Source of the DNA: Legionella wadsworthii DSM 21896 = ATCC 33877
GTDB lineage: Bacteria; Pseudomonadota; Gammaproteobacteria; Legionellales; Legionellaceae
DNA length: 64,000 nucleotides
Assembly: GCF_000701265.1 (NCBI RefSeq)
Contig: NZ_KL370761.1
Location: 289,408 to 353,407 of the forward strand
Direction: 5' to 3'
Shown: one piece after another, positions 17,854-27,625 of the stretch
How positions within the stretch are numbered: position 1 is the first letter of the stretch
Layout of the letters: every line of letters begins with the position of its first letter
Notes under the pieces: model-generated
Told to the model about the DNA's origin: nothing
The model's database searches: none
What the model saw: the letters and a program-made list of their open reading frames with translations, nothing else
Translations under genes and position numbers: made by a program

Positions 17854-20003
17854 TAATTATCCCCTTGTTTTTTTCGATACAGACGCATGACCACTTTATT
17901 CGCTCGTAATCGACGCATGACACGAGCTAAATGGGTCCTATCAATAACGCTAATTGAAAATGTCACTGCATTGTGACGTCCATCTCTGGGATCGACATTG
18001 ATATTACCTATGTTTGAGCCTGATTCAGCAATCGCTGTTGCCAGTGCAGCCAATACACCCCGCTCGTTAATAACATCCACTGTAATATCGACCCAATACT
18101 CACCCTCCACTTTTTCATCCCAACGTAAGGCCACAAATTGTTCAGGATTACTTCGGGATGTTTTTAAAGTGGAACAATCACTGCTATGAACGATAATTCC
18201 TCTACCTTGCTGGAATTTTCCAACAATATTATCACCAGGGATGGGTTGACAGCATTCACCAAAATGCACAACCATTCCTTCTGTTCCTTTAATTGCTAAT
18301 GGGCGTGTTTTAATGCCTTTATCCAGTTCATTTAAATCTTGTGATACGACCAGTCTTTTAGCGATTACCATTGCCATTTGATTTCCTATACCTATGGCAT
18401 AAAGTAAATCATCCATGGCTTTAAAATGTAAGTCGCTTAAAAGTGCCTGAATGGATTCTGGTGGTATTTTGGCATAGTCGCTCGATAATTCATTTAGTGA
18501 TTGCTCCAACAATCGTTTACCTAAACTGATTGATTCAGAATTTTGTTGGCTTTTCAGGAAATGACGTATATTTGATCGTGCTTTTCCAGTCACTACAAAA
18601 TTTAACCAGGCAGGGTTTGGATGGGCCCCTTGGGCGGTAATAATCTCTACAGTTTGCCCGTTAGATAAAGGAATACTTAAAGGAACCAGTTTACGGTTTA
18701 CTTTAGCCGCGACACAAGTGTTACCCACGCCCGAATGGACTGAATAGGCAAAATCCACAGGGGTTGCCCCTTTTGGCAATTCCATAATGTGTCCCTTAGG
18801 GGTAAACACATAGACTTCATCTGGAAATAAATCGATTTTAACGTTTTCAATAAATTCCAATGAATTTCCTGTACTACGCTGCATTTCCAATAAACTTTGC
18901 ACCCACTCCCTGGCACGTAACTGTGCTTCATTGACTTCAAGGCCTGAAGATTTATAAATCCAGTGTGCAGCAACACCATTATCAGCCACTTTATCCATAT
19001 CACGAGTTCGAATTTGCACTTCAAGAGGAACCCCAAAAGGGCCAAATAAGGTGGTGTGCAAGGATTGGTAACCATTCGCCTTTGGTATGCCAATATAATC
19101 TTTAAACCGTTGCGGAACCGGTTTATAAGTGCAATGGAGTGCGCCTAAAATGCGATAACATGAATCAATATCTTCAGTAATGACACGAAAAGCAAAAACA
19201 TCCGTAATCTCGGTAAATGAAGCTTTTTTCTGACGCATTTTTTTATAAATACTGTATAAATGCTTCTGTCTGCCAAATACTTGTTCATAAGGGATATTCA
19301 ATTGCGCTAAGGCTAATTGCAAATCCCGTTCAATAGTTTGCGTCAATTCCCGTCGATTGCCGCGAGATTTTTCTACAGCGGATTTAATGGCTTTATAACG
19401 CATGGGATACAAAGCTTGAAATCCCAGATCTTCAAGACCTACATAAATGGAGTGCATTCCTAACCGGTTTGCTATGGGGGCATATATTTCCAAAGTTTCG
19501 ACCGCGATACGTCGACGTTTTGCATAAGGCATAGAGCCCAAAGTTTTCATATTGTGTAAACGATCAGCAAGCTTTACGATGATGACACGAATATCTTTCA
19601 CCATAGCCAAGACCATTTTACGAAAATTTTCTGCCTGGGCTTCTGCTTTTGATTCAAATTTAATTTTAGTCAGTTTGGTGACTCCGTCCACCAGAGAGGT
19701 TATTTCTTCACCAAATTGACGCGTTAGATCTTCTTTGCTTACTGAGGTATCCTCAACTACGTCATGGAGTAAGGTTGCCATAATGGTTTGGTAGTCAAGA
19801 CGCATTCGAGCAAGAATCAGGGCTGCTGCAACAGGATGGGTAATATAAGGCTCGCCAGAACGGCGCATCTGCCCTAAATGTGCGTTTTCAGCAACCAAAT
19901 AGGCCTGGTAACATTTTTCTATTTGCGACTGCTCAAGATAGCATTTCAGCTCTTCATCGAGCTCCTTAAAGTAGCTCACGCAGTACTCCCTAGTATCTAA
20001 CAT
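17853..20003 (-). CDS. spoT: Bifunctional (p)ppGpp synthetase/hydrolase SpoT
   Basis: SpoT makes and mainly degrades (p)ppGpp; in Legionella it links fatty-acid and nutrient stress to the transmissive phase (known biology). Taking the ATG at 20003 gives 716 residues, close to E. coli SpoT; a start at 20111 would add 36 residues absent from the family. Visible parts are the HD hydrolase ([19 protein letters not shown]), the synthetase ([30 protein letters not shown]), a TGS domain ([14 protein letters not shown]) and a C-terminal ACT domain. It lies after rpoZ and gmk, as in other gammaproteobacteria. Confidence 0.96.
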   Translation of the reverse strand: MLDTREYCVSYFKELDEELKCYLEQSQIEKCYQAYLVAENAHLGQMRRSGEPYITHPVAAALILARMRLDYQTIMATLLHDVVEDTSVSKEDLTRQFGEEITSLVDGVTKLTKIKFESKAEAQAENFRKMVLAMVKDIRVIIVKLADRLHNMKTLGSMPYAKRRRIAVETLEIYAPIANRLGMHSIYVGLEDLGFQALYPMRYKAIKSAVEKSRGNRRELTQTIERDLQLALAQLNIPYEQVFGRQKHLYSIYKKMRQKKASFTEITDVFAFRVITEDIDSCYRILGALHCTYKPVPQRFKDYIGIPKANGYQSLHTTLFGPFGVPLEVQIRTRDMDKVADNGVAAHWIYKSSGLEVNEAQLRAREWVQSLLEMQRSTGNSLEFIENVKIDLFPDEVYVFTPKGHIMELPKGATPVDFAYSVHSGVGNTCVAAKVNRKLVPLSIPLSNGQTVEIITAQGAHPNPAWLNFVVTGKARSNIRHFLKSQQNSESISLGKRLLEQSLNELSSDYAKIPPESIQALLSDLHFKAMDDLLYAIGIGNQMAMVIAKRLVVSQDLNELDKGIKTRPLAIKGTEGMVVHFGECCQPIPGDNIVGKFQQGRGIIVHSSDCSTLKTSRSNPEQFVALRWDEKVEGEYWVDITVDVINERGVLAALATAIAESGSNIGNINVDPRDGRHNAVTFSISVIDRTHLARVMRRLRANKVVMRLYRKKQGDN

Positions 20004-20160
20004 GACCACACCCCATAACCATAACTCACCCGATATTACGGTATACCCGAATATATCACTGTCCTTTTGCTGGGTGAAGTGTAAAGAAATCCGGGAAATT
20101 TTGTCACTCAAAAACCTGAGTTCTGCTGCGCTTCACCCATGCTACAGGTAAACTTTTCCT

Positions 20161-20229
20161 AAGAACTGTTTACAATTTCAATATGCTTTTTTGCATTGGA
20201 GCTTATATATAGAATTATAAACAGTTCTT
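20161..20229 (-). repeat. Inverted repeat between rpoZ and spoT
   Basis: AAGAACTGTTTA (20161-20172) and TAAACAGTTCTT (20218-20229) are perfect 12-base complements around a 45-base AT-rich loop. They lie between the rpoZ stop and the spoT start, so they could attenuate, process or stabilise the transcript at this point. Confidence 0.5.
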
Positions 20230-20237
20230 TCTAAAAA

Positions 20238-20441
20238 TTATTCTTTATCCAGAATTTCTGGCGTAATTAATCCTTCTGCTATTTCACGCAAGGCAACTAC
20301 TGTGGGCTTGTCATTCTCCCATTCAACCATGGGCTGATCGCCTCTTACAGCGATTTGGCGTGCCCTTTTTGTCGCTACCATAACCAGTTCAAATCGATTT
20401 GCAACGTTTTTTAAACAATCTTCAACTGTAACTCGCGCCAT
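20238..20441 (-). CDS. rpoZ: RNA polymerase omega subunit
   Basis: A 67-residue protein with [29 protein letters not shown] at the N-terminus, the omega-family signature. RpoZ helps assemble the beta' subunit and forms part of a ppGpp-binding site. It lies between gmk and spoT, its usual position. Confidence 0.97.
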   Translation of the reverse strand: MARVTVEDCLKNVANRFELVMVATKRARQIAVRGDQPMVEWENDKPTVVALREIAEGLITPEILDKE

Positions 20442-20477
20442 ATTTTATTCTCCAATAGCATAGCAAAACCTTACATT

Positions 20478-21116
20478 TTACTGCGATGACAACAAGAAAG
20501 AAAGCAATTTCGCTTGTTTATTTGATTGCCGCTCAATACGTAAGCGGTTTGCAATCACAATCGCTCCTAATTCTATCGCCGCTTTTTCAAAATTATCATT
20601 AACGATTAAATAATCAAACTCTGAATAATGGCTTAACTCATCCTGGGCCTTTTTCATCCGATCGCTAATTACTTCATCTTTGTCTTGCTTTCGGTTTAAT
20701 AGCCGTTGTTTTAAAACGTCCAATGAGGGGGGTACAATAAAAATACTCACCGCCTCTGGAAAAGAACGTCTTATTTGCTCTGCTCCTTGCCAATCTATAT
20801 CCAAGACCACATCGATGCCATTCTGCAAACGTTTTGTAATTTGCTCTATCGACGTACCGTATAGATGATTAAAAACTCGAGCATGCTCCAAAAAAGAGCA
20901 ATCATTAACCATATTGAGAAATTCTTCCTCATTGATAAAATAGTAGTCCACTCCATGCAATTCTCCAGGTCTCATTTTTCGTGTAGTATGCGACACGGAT
21001 ACTTCAATGTCTTCCAGAGTTTCAACTATTTTTTTTACTAAACTTGTTTTGCCTCCCCCAGAAGGTGCTGCAACAATGAATAAATTACCTGTATAATCAC
21101 CCACAATAATACTCAC
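20478..21116 (-). CDS. gmk: Guanylate kinase
   Basis: Gmk phosphorylates GMP to GDP with ATP. The protein is 212 residues with the P-loop [10 protein letters not shown], the GMP-binding TTRKMRPGE and [12 protein letters not shown] segments, and VLDIDWQGA. It overlaps the end of yicC by 4 bases and precedes rpoZ. Confidence 0.97.
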   Translation of the reverse strand: MSIIVGDYTGNLFIVAAPSGGGKTSLVKKIVETLEDIEVSVSHTTRKMRPGELHGVDYYFINEEEFLNMVNDCSFLEHARVFNHLYGTSIEQITKRLQNGIDVVLDIDWQGAEQIRRSFPEAVSIFIVPPSLDVLKQRLLNRKQDKDEVISDRMKKAQDELSHYSEFDYLIVNDNFEKAAIELGAIVIANRLRIERQSNKQAKLLSFLLSSQ

Positions 21117-21979
21117 TCAATATTTTGAATTTGCTCACGCATTTGCTCAATTAAAACTTTCATTTCCACAGCACTCTGGGTTAGTTCAACAGAGTCAGAT
21201 TTAGAGCTTAGCGTATTCGCCTCCCTATTTAATTCTTGCATCAAAAAATCCAAGCGTCTTCCTGCTATTTTATCGCAATTTAACGTCCGACTCACCTCAT
21301 GAACATGAGTTTCTAATCTATCTAGTTCCTCATTAACATCCATCCGAGTCAATATCAAAGCAATTTCTTGCTCTACGCGTGACTCCGGAACCTCAATTTT
21401 AACAGCGTGAAGTCGAGTCATTAGCTTGTCTTTAATTTGTTCTGATTGTTTTAATACTATTGATCGTGCCTTTGTGATTTGTTGGCTTAAATCACTTAAT
21501 CGTCCCTCAATGTGTTTTGTTAAGGCAGATCCTTCATTAACACGCATTTGGCTTAACTGTTCAATCGCCTCATTAAATAAATGCAGTGCATGTTCTCCTA
21601 ATATCTCCACATCAGGCATGCTTGCCTGCATGACACCAGGCCAGGATAAAATGCGGCTAACACCTAAGTCATTGGGCAAATGGTGGGATGCGGATAGCTT
21701 CTCACTCAAATTTACTAATGCATTAACCATGCCTATATTAATAAGCATAGACTGATTATCAGAACTTGTGTCTTGATATTTCAGCTGACATTCCAGTTTT
21801 CCGCGATTAATTTTGTCTCGCAACAAAAGGCGCAGTTGAGGCTCTATAAACCGGAATGATTCAGGTAAACGAAATGAAACATCCAAATATCGATGATTCA
21901 CTGATTTAATTTCCCAACAAAAATGTCCTTCTTCAACTTGTTTCTGAACTCGTGAAAAAGCAGTCATACTTTGAAGCAT
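21113..21979 (-). CDS. yicC: YicC-family endoribonuclease
   Basis: YicC proteins are stress-related ribonucleases or RNase adaptors. This 288-residue protein begins [12 protein letters not shown], continues [19 protein letters not shown], and ends with [22 protein letters not shown], both family signatures. It is the first gene of the cluster and is joined to gmk by an ATGA overlap. Confidence 0.94.
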   Translation of the reverse strand: MLQSMTAFSRVQKQVEEGHFCWEIKSVNHRYLDVSFRLPESFRFIEPQLRLLLRDKINRGKLECQLKYQDTSSDNQSMLINIGMVNALVNLSEKLSASHHLPNDLGVSRILSWPGVMQASMPDVEILGEHALHLFNEAIEQLSQMRVNEGSALTKHIEGRLSDLSQQITKARSIVLKQSEQIKDKLMTRLHAVKIEVPESRVEQEIALILTRMDVNEELDRLETHVHEVSRTLNCDKIAGRRLDFLMQELNREANTLSSKSDSVELTQSAVEMKVLIEQMREQIQNIE

Positions 21980-22425
21980 ATCAACACCAATGATTAAACC
22001 TTGCGGCGAATATACCCCAATTTCAAGAAATTGGACAGAGATTAGCCTTCTGAATTAGCAATCTCGTATTAAATCGTTTCCCAGAATACCTACATCTTCA
22101 TACTCAGTGAGAAATGAGTTGTTTCTTATTGTCCCGATTTAATAAAAGTACTCTTTTTCAGACATATCCATAAGCGTACTGAAGATATGACCCGCAGATC
22201 TCGCGAATTACACTTTTAACTACCTTCCATTAAACCTTGACCTGCATGAATTATTTGCATCGTTTTTGAAAAACAGGAATGAGTGGCCATTGAGGATTGT
22301 TGTGCTGTTTTTACAAAATACCCAATAGTGGTCGATGGGAACGCATTCTCTAAATCTTTATTATATGACTATGGTAATAGGCAATCAGGGGACAGCCTCG
22401 TTGCCATAGGCTGTCCTAAGTTCTA
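21980..22425. other. 446-base intergenic region
   Basis: This gap lies upstream of yicC and downstream of the small minus-strand gene. It should carry the yicC operon promoter, but I find no clear -35/-10 pair. No tRNA-like or conserved RNA structure is visible apart from the hairpin listed at 22390. Confidence 0.35.
22390..22416 (-). terminator. Hairpin after the 100-residue gene
   Basis: GGACAGCC (22390-22397) pairs with GGCTGTCC (22409-22416), an 8-bp GC-rich stem with an 11-base loop, 10 bases past the stop codon at 22426. There is no U-run. Confidence 0.5.
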
Positions 22426-22728
22426 TTATCTAAAACCTAATACCCCGTCTAACTGAGAGTCTTGAAGCGGTGTATCTGGGAGTTGAGCTCGTGATTCATT
22501 CAGTTCATCGATTACTTTGATGTGATTTTGGATCCAATCCATGCGCGCATTTTTTTTATAATTTTGAATATAGAGATCTCGATTTGAACTTGCTAATTTT
22601 GCAGTTTCTTGGGTCGCAAAAAATCCCAATTTTGCATGAGCTATAAACCAGTCAGCACGGTGGCTGTCTTTTTTAGTAGTAGGAATATCTTCAACTCTCG
22701 GCAAAAATTCTTCTAACCTTGACTTCAT
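22426..22728 (-). CDS. Small unassigned protein
   Basis: A 100-residue soluble, charged protein without signal peptide or membrane segment. I use the ATG at 22728, which has TTTTAAGG 8 bases upstream; a GTG at 22761 is the alternative. Alpha-helical throughout by composition (SRLEEFLPRVED, NRDLYIQNYKKNARMDW). No family recognised; it stands alone between the yicC cluster and rph. Confidence 0.5.
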   Translation of the reverse strand: MKSRLEEFLPRVEDIPTTKKDSHRADWFIAHAKLGFFATQETAKLASSNRDLYIQNYKKNARMDWIQNHIKVIDELNESRAQLPDTPLQDSQLDGVLGFR

Positions 22729-23004
22729 TGTAGCTACCTTAAAATTTGGAAATATGGCCACAAATTATACACTAAATTCTTTTTTCAGTCCATGCTTTTC
22801 ACCAATTACTACCCGGAACCAAGAGGAAGAGTGGCTACCTTTGATGTTATTCAGTAATTTTACTTCACTTAATATTAAGCAGGTCTGAATCTCTACAGGT
22901 TCACAAACCATTATTCTAATGTAAATTAGCTTCTCACCTACACTTTTGGATGCATCTCTACCAGTAACGCGTTATAATTTCTATTTTTTAGCGAGGATTT
23001 TCTA

Positions 23005-23712
23005 ATGCGCCCCAGTAACCGCGAAGCCAATCAATTACGTTCTGTTCAAATAACAAGAAATTATACAAAGCATGCAGAGGGTTCTGTCCTCGTTGAATTT
23101 GGACAAACTAAAGTTTTATGTAATGCCTCAGTAACAGACGGAGTTCCCCGTTTTATAAAAGGAAAAAATCAAGGTTGGATTACTGCTGAGTATGGTATGC
23201 TACCTCGCGCAACACATAGCCGTACTGAACGTGAAGCAAGCAAAGGCAAGCAAGGCGGCAGAACGATGGAAATTCAACGTCTTATTGGCCGCTCTCTAAG
23301 AGCTTGTGTTGATTTAAAATTCTTAGGCGAAAATACAATTACTTTAGACTGTGATGTCATTCAAGCGGATGGCGGAACCAGAACAGCAGCCATTACTGGT
23401 GCTTGTGTTGCCTTAAAAGATGCAATCACTTGGATGGTTGAGCGAGAGAAAATTCGTAAGATGCCAGCCTTTAACTATATCGCAGCGATTTCTGTTGGTC
23501 TTTATCGTGGACAAGCCGTTCTTGATTTGGATTATGCGGAAGACGTTCTTGCCGAAACAGATATGAATGTCGTCATGAATGAAGCAGGACATTTCATTGA
23601 AATTCAGGGAACTGCTGAAGACAAACATTTTAACCGTGATGAATTAAACAACATGCTCGCTCTTGCCGAAATAGGCATTCCTCAATTAATTGAATTACAG
23701 AAAAGAGCCTAG
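23005..23712 (+). CDS. rph: Ribonuclease PH
   Basis: RNase PH trims the 3' ends of tRNA precursors using phosphate. The 235 residues carry [77 protein letters not shown] and DLDYAEDV. The paired Arg and Asp residues of the phosphate site are present. The frame is complete, unlike the frameshifted rph of laboratory E. coli K-12. TATAAT at 22973-22978 may be its -10; no good -35 is seen. Confidence 0.97.
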   Translation: MRPSNREANQLRSVQITRNYTKHAEGSVLVEFGQTKVLCNASVTDGVPRFIKGKNQGWITAEYGMLPRATHSRTEREASKGKQGGRTMEIQRLIGRSLRACVDLKFLGENTITLDCDVIQADGGTRTAAITGACVALKDAITWMVEREKIRKMPAFNYIAAISVGLYRGQAVLDLDYAEDVLAETDMNVVMNEAGHFIEIQGTAEDKHFNRDELNNMLALAEIGIPQLIELQKRA

Positions 23713-23725
23713 CAACTAGTTTTGG

Positions 23726-23746
23726 AGCTCTCCTAAATGGAGAGCT
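23726..23746. terminator. Hairpin between rph and pilT
   Basis: AGCTCTCC (23726-23733) and GGAGAGCT (23739-23746) form an 8-bp stem with a 5-base loop, between two genes that end toward each other. It ends 2 bases from the pilT stop codon. Confidence 0.5.
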
Positions 23747-23748
23747 GC

Positions 23749-24783
23749 CTAGAATATCGATTTATCTATGGCCACTTCGCGGGCTACATAAGAGGTAATC
23801 AGATTTTTTTTCACTAATTCGGTTAAATGCTGATCCAACGTTTGCATTCCTTTACCTTGTCCTGTTTGAATTGAAGAATACATTTGTGCCACTTTATCTT
23901 CACGAATTAAATTGCGTATCGCTCCTGTGCAAATCATAATTTCCAATGCAGCCACACGGCCTCCGCCGTTTTTTTTCAATAAAGTTTGGGCTACAACTGC
24001 TTGTAATGACTCAGACAACATAGAACGAATCATCGATTTTTCCTCAGCGGGAAATACGTCAATAATCCGGTTAATTGTTTTAGTAGCTGAATTTGTATGC
24101 AAAGTGCCAAATACTAAATGTCCTGTTTCTGCGGCAGTCATAGCCAAACGAATTGTTTCCAAATCCCGTAACTCCCCTACTAAAATCACATCGGGGTCTT
24201 CGCGCAACGCAGAACGTAAAGCCGCATTAAAGCTTAATGTGTCTCGATGAACCTCCCTCTGATTCAACAGGCATTTTTTACTCTGGTGTACGAATTCTAT
24301 CGGATCTTCTACAGTTAAAATGTGATCATAACGATTGGAGTTGATGTAATCGATGACAGCTGCCAAAGTGGTACTTTTTCCGGAACCTGTTGGTCCGGTT
24401 ATCAGTACCAATCCTTTAGGATAACTGGCCATTTCTTCAAAAATAGCAGGCAATCCCAAATCACTCATACTCAAAATTTCAGAAGGAATGGTACGAAAAA
24501 CTGCAGCAGCCCCTCTTGCCTGATTAAATACATTGACCCTGAAGCGAGCAAGATTAGGTATTTCAAATGAAAAATCTGTCTCCAAAAACTCTTCAAATTC
24601 TTTTCTTTGCCTGTCATTCATTACATCATAAATGGTTTTTATCACTTCTTTATGTTCCAAGGCAGGTAAATTAATTTTCCGTAAATCACCATCGACACGA
24701 ATCATTGGAGGCAAACCTGCAGATAGGTGTAAGTCCGATGACTTATTTTTTACTGAAAAGGCCAATAGTTCTGCGATATCCAT
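23749..24783 (-). CDS. pilT: Type IV pilus retraction ATPase PilT
   Basis: PilT is the hexameric motor that disassembles type IV pili and powers twitching and DNA uptake. Taking the ATG at 24783 gives 344 residues beginning MDIAELLAFSVK, which matches Pseudomonas PilT closely; an ATG at 24795 has no spaced ribosome site. It has Walker A GPTGSGKSTT, an Asp box, Walker B ILVGELRD, the His box TGHLVFGTLHT, and AIRNLIREDKVAQM, the PilT-specific retraction motif. It is divergent from yggS, a common arrangement. Confidence 0.97.
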   Translation of the reverse strand: MDIAELLAFSVKNKSSDLHLSAGLPPMIRVDGDLRKINLPALEHKEVIKTIYDVMNDRQRKEFEEFLETDFSFEIPNLARFRVNVFNQARGAAAVFRTIPSEILSMSDLGLPAIFEEMASYPKGLVLITGPTGSGKSTTLAAVIDYINSNRYDHILTVEDPIEFVHQSKKCLLNQREVHRDTLSFNAALRSALREDPDVILVGELRDLETIRLAMTAAETGHLVFGTLHTNSATKTINRIIDVFPAEEKSMIRSMLSESLQAVVAQTLLKKNGGGRVAALEIMICTGAIRNLIREDKVAQMYSSIQTGQGKGMQTLDQHLTELVKKNLITSYVAREVAIDKSIF

Positions 24784-24957
24784 TGCTACACTCATCCTTA
24801 ATATTCAATAGGATTGGGCAATACTCTGTAACCTGGCAATGGACACAGATACCCAATTTTTAAAATATAATGCTATTAGATTAGCTCACTAAGTAAAGCT
24901 CGGCAAACATTGTTTCTTTTGATATTGTTGAAGTTTTCCATATCTTGTTTTTAATCT

Positions 24958-25644
24958 ATGAATCTTTATCAAAATTTAAATGACATAAAGCAATTAATCT
25001 TACAGACTGAATTGGAATGTAATAGAAAACCTGGCAGTACTCTATTGCTCGCTGTCAGTAAACAACAAAGTGTCGAATCCATCACTCAATTATTTCATTT
25101 AGGCGTCACTGATTTCGGGGAAAGCTACTTCCAGGAAGCACATCAGAAAATCAATGCTTTAAGGGATCTTCCCATTCAATGGCATTTTATCGGCCCAATT
25201 CAAAGTAACAAAACCAAAGGGATTGCGAGCGAATTTAGCTGGGTTCACAGTGTAAACCGCTTTAAAATCGCTCAAAAATTGAGTGAACATCGATCATATG
25301 AGATGACTCCACTCAATATCTGTTTGCAAATTAATCTGGTTGAGGAGGAAACGAAATCAGGTATTCCGCCACACCAGGCATCTAAATTAGCCGCAGCAGT
25401 GAGCCAACTCCCCAATTTAAGATTAAGAGGACTCATGACTATTCCCCCGCCCATACGAGGAATAGAGTCTCAATATCAGCTTTTTAATCAGCTTAAACAA
25501 CTCATGAATTCAGTGAATTTGGAACTTGGGCTTAAAATGGATACACTCTCCATGGGTATGAGTGATGATTTAATACCTGCAATTAAAGCGGGGGCGACGA
25601 TTGTCCGAATTGGTCGTGGATTATTTGGTGAGCGACAAAAATAA
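24958..25644 (+). CDS. yggS: YggS-family PLP homeostasis protein
   Basis: A 228-residue single-domain PLP-binding protein (fold-type III barrel) that keeps vitamin B6 levels balanced. The PLP lysine lies in LLAVSKQQS near residue 34. Other blocks are GESYFQEAHQKI, WHFIGPIQSNK, LRGLMTIPP and SMGMSDDLIPAIKAGATIVRIGRGLFG, the classical YggS ending. It precedes yggT. Confidence 0.95.
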   Translation: MNLYQNLNDIKQLILQTELECNRKPGSTLLLAVSKQQSVESITQLFHLGVTDFGESYFQEAHQKINALRDLPIQWHFIGPIQSNKTKGIASEFSWVHSVNRFKIAQKLSEHRSYEMTPLNICLQINLVEEETKSGIPPHQASKLAAAVSQLPNLRLRGLMTIPPPIRGIESQYQLFNQLKQLMNSVNLELGLKMDTLSMGMSDDLIPAIKAGATIVRIGRGLFGERQK

Positions 25645-25698
25645 AGCAAAGAGATATAATTGGAAATATTTAGATTTGGATGCGAGGATAGGTGAAAA

Positions 25699-26274
25699 AT
25701 GTCGGGTATTAATGCAGTAGCACTTTTTATTGTTTCTTTAATTTTTTCACTGGTTATTTTAAGCTTGTGGCTTCGCATTGCGCTACGGTATTTACGGGTC
25801 AGCTCGCTGCATTCTGTAAGCCAGCTTGTTCATAAAATTACCGATCCAATAGTGAATCCAATTCAATTGATTACCAAACAATCTTATCAACCGAAGTTCC
25901 AATATGATATTCCAGCATTCATTACCCTGGTTCTTGTTGAACTATTAAAAATTATTTGTATTAGTCTGCTTGCTTTTCATGGAATCATTCCCATTGCCTT
26001 CATAATTCTTTATATTATCGCGGACCTAATCATCCAACCCTGCGATATCTTGTTTTTTGCCATATTGATCCGCGTGGTCATGAGTTTTGTTAATCCAAAT
26101 TGGTATGGACCATTGGCTGATTTCTTACGATTACTTACTGAGCCGCTTCTAAAATTAGGCCGTAGAATAGTTCCTGATATCTCAGGCTTTGATTTTTCTC
26201 CTTTCATTATCATGGTCTTATTAAAAATTATCACCTTATTTGTTAACGCAAGCCTGCCCTGGAGAATCTTATAA
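25699..26274 (+). CDS. yggT: YggT-family membrane protein
   Basis: A 191-residue protein with two YggT repeats: LRIALRYLRVSSLHSVSQLVHKITDPIVNP and LIRVVMSFVNPNWYGPLADFLRLLTEPLLKLGRR share the 'P-x-x-x-P' membrane-turn pattern. There are about four or five membrane helices. Members are linked to osmotic stress and division-septum functions in other bacteria. It follows yggS by 54 bases and is probably co-transcribed. Confidence 0.92.
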   Translation: MSGINAVALFIVSLIFSLVILSLWLRIALRYLRVSSLHSVSQLVHKITDPIVNPIQLITKQSYQPKFQYDIPAFITLVLVELLKIICISLLAFHGIIPIAFIILYIIADLIIQPCDILFFAILIRVVMSFVNPNWYGPLADFLRLLTEPLLKLGRRIVPDISGFDFSPFIIMVLLKIITLFVNASLPWRIL

Positions 26275-26319
26275 AAGCGACTATAATTTATTTAAGCAGA
26301 AGGTTATCAGGATTAAATT

Positions 26320-26886
26320 ATGAAATTGACGTTCCTCAGTAGTCTTGGTTCTGGTTTGCTCCTTTTATCTTTTAGTCTTTTCGCTGATACCCAATCTTAT
26401 TATTGCCCTCAAAACCATGCCTATATTAACTTGGGAATGACGCCAGATGAAGTCATTGCCGCATGTGGGCAACCTATAAGCCAACAAGAGTCAAATCAAC
26501 CCCTGCAACAAAAAATTCCCATGCAACAGCTCATTTACAATAATCTCGGAACAAGTACCGCCTTTTATGGCGTATGGAATATACCTACTGGGAATGGCGG
26601 TGTATCCCTCGAAGTAAATGTAGTCAATCAAAAAGTTCATTCCATAAAATTAAATGGCTCTGGCAGTAATGCCGTTTCTGTGTGTCAAGGGTCAAATATT
26701 CAACCCGGAGATTCAGTACAAAAGGTATATAGTGCCTGTGGTTCTCCTTCCACGGTGAATAATACCTTTATTAATGAAATTGTACCCACTGCTGAAAAAC
26801 CTGTGATCTGGATTTATCAACCGGGTCAATATCAACCCTCCGTATCCATGACTTTTGTTAATGGCAAACTACAATCCATCCAATAA
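26320..26886 (+). CDS. Secreted protein with two Cys-Gly-x-Pro repeats
   Basis: A 188-residue protein with a clear signal peptide (cleavage near LFA-DTQ, about residue 22). Two related segments follow: INLGMTPDEVIAACGQP and IQPGDSVQKVYSACGSPS, each an 'xxGMxxxxVxxxCGxP' unit as in DUF2845-like and SmpA/OmlA-like periplasmic proteins. Two further Cys near the repeats could form disulfides. It follows yggT by 45 bases. Function is unknown. Confidence 0.75.
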   Translation: MKLTFLSSLGSGLLLLSFSLFADTQSYYCPQNHAYINLGMTPDEVIAACGQPISQQESNQPLQQKIPMQQLIYNNLGTSTAFYGVWNIPTGNGGVSLEVNVVNQKVHSIKLNGSGSNAVSVCQGSNIQPGDSVQKVYSACGSPSTVNNTFINEIVPTAEKPVIWIYQPGQYQPSVSMTFVNGKLQSIQ

Positions 26887-27063
26887 AGAATGTCCGTGAA
26901 ATCTTCCTGGACCAACGTTGGGTTATTTTTAGGTAAAACACAGTTCAATACTATAGTAAGTTTATAAAATAAGATAAACTCTCAAAATTTTAGCGCAATG
27001 GCATATCGTCAATTAAATATGGTTATTGCTTTTCTTGAACAATTGAAAGAGTAAGGGCTCAAA

Positions 27064-27345
27064 ATGACTGCTAGTATAGATGAAATTACAGTTGCATTCA
27101 GTGAAAATGGGACTGATACAGTAAAAGAATTAGATAAAAAGGTTTTAAGTAAAGGAGCCTGGACGACAATTATGTTCAAGTATCAGGAATGGGATAATGC
27201 ACAAAACGACTATGGACCTGTTAAATTTTCTATCAGACGTTATCAAAAAAGAAACAATCAATACTGGCAAAAGTCTAAATTTAATATCTCCAGTGTGGAA
27301 CAAGCACAAAAAGTTATAGAAATTCTTACTGATTGGATAAAATAA
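27064..27345 (+). CDS. Small protein of a conserved unknown type
   Basis: A 93-residue soluble protein with the block WTTIMFKYQEWD, then KFSIRRYQKRNNQYWQKSKF and a C-terminal helix. The basic aromatic core looks like a small beta domain, possibly nucleic-acid binding; that is a guess. I have a weak memory of similar proteins of unknown role in other Proteobacteria. It is preceded by AAGAGTAAGGGC, a moderate ribosome site. Confidence 0.65.
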   Translation: MTASIDEITVAFSENGTDTVKELDKKVLSKGAWTTIMFKYQEWDNAQNDYGPVKFSIRRYQKRNNQYWQKSKFNISSVEQAQKVIEILTDWIK

Positions 27346-27414
27346 TTTCTGATTATTATTAGCTCACTTTATTCAACATATATACTATCCTCCAGAACAA
27401 AGTTTGATTTTTGA

Positions 27415-27440
27415 ATTTTAAAAATTTTAAAAATTTTAAT
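27415..27440 (+). repeat. AT microrepeat
   Basis: Three near-perfect copies of AATTTTAAA occur in a row upstream of the carrier-like gene. The repeat is short and of low complexity, and could bend DNA or vary by slippage. Confidence 0.35.
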
Positions 27441-27554
27441 AGGTTATTGAAATAACAAAATTTTTAAGAAAAAACTGGAGGTTTGACCATATTGAATAAT
27501 TCCTGCCTACATTTTATCCCCTGAGAATTTTTTTTATTCTGTTTATTCATATTT

Positions 27555-27587
27555 CTTAAGGTTAAGTTAATTTTTGATCTTTATAAT
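27555..27587 (+). promoter_or_regulatory. Candidate PmrA-type site and -10 before the carrier-like gene
   Basis: CTTAAGGTTAAGTTAATTTT (27555-27574) has two TTAA half-sites exactly 11 bases apart, resembling the tandem cTTAA site of the Legionella PmrA regulator that controls many effectors. TATAAT at 27582-27587 is a perfect -10, placed so that the site overlaps the -35 position. Because the region is AT-rich the match could arise by chance. Confidence 0.45.
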
Positions 27588-27625
27588 TAATTCCATTCTT
27601 TCAACAAACTTTATAAGAATTAATT

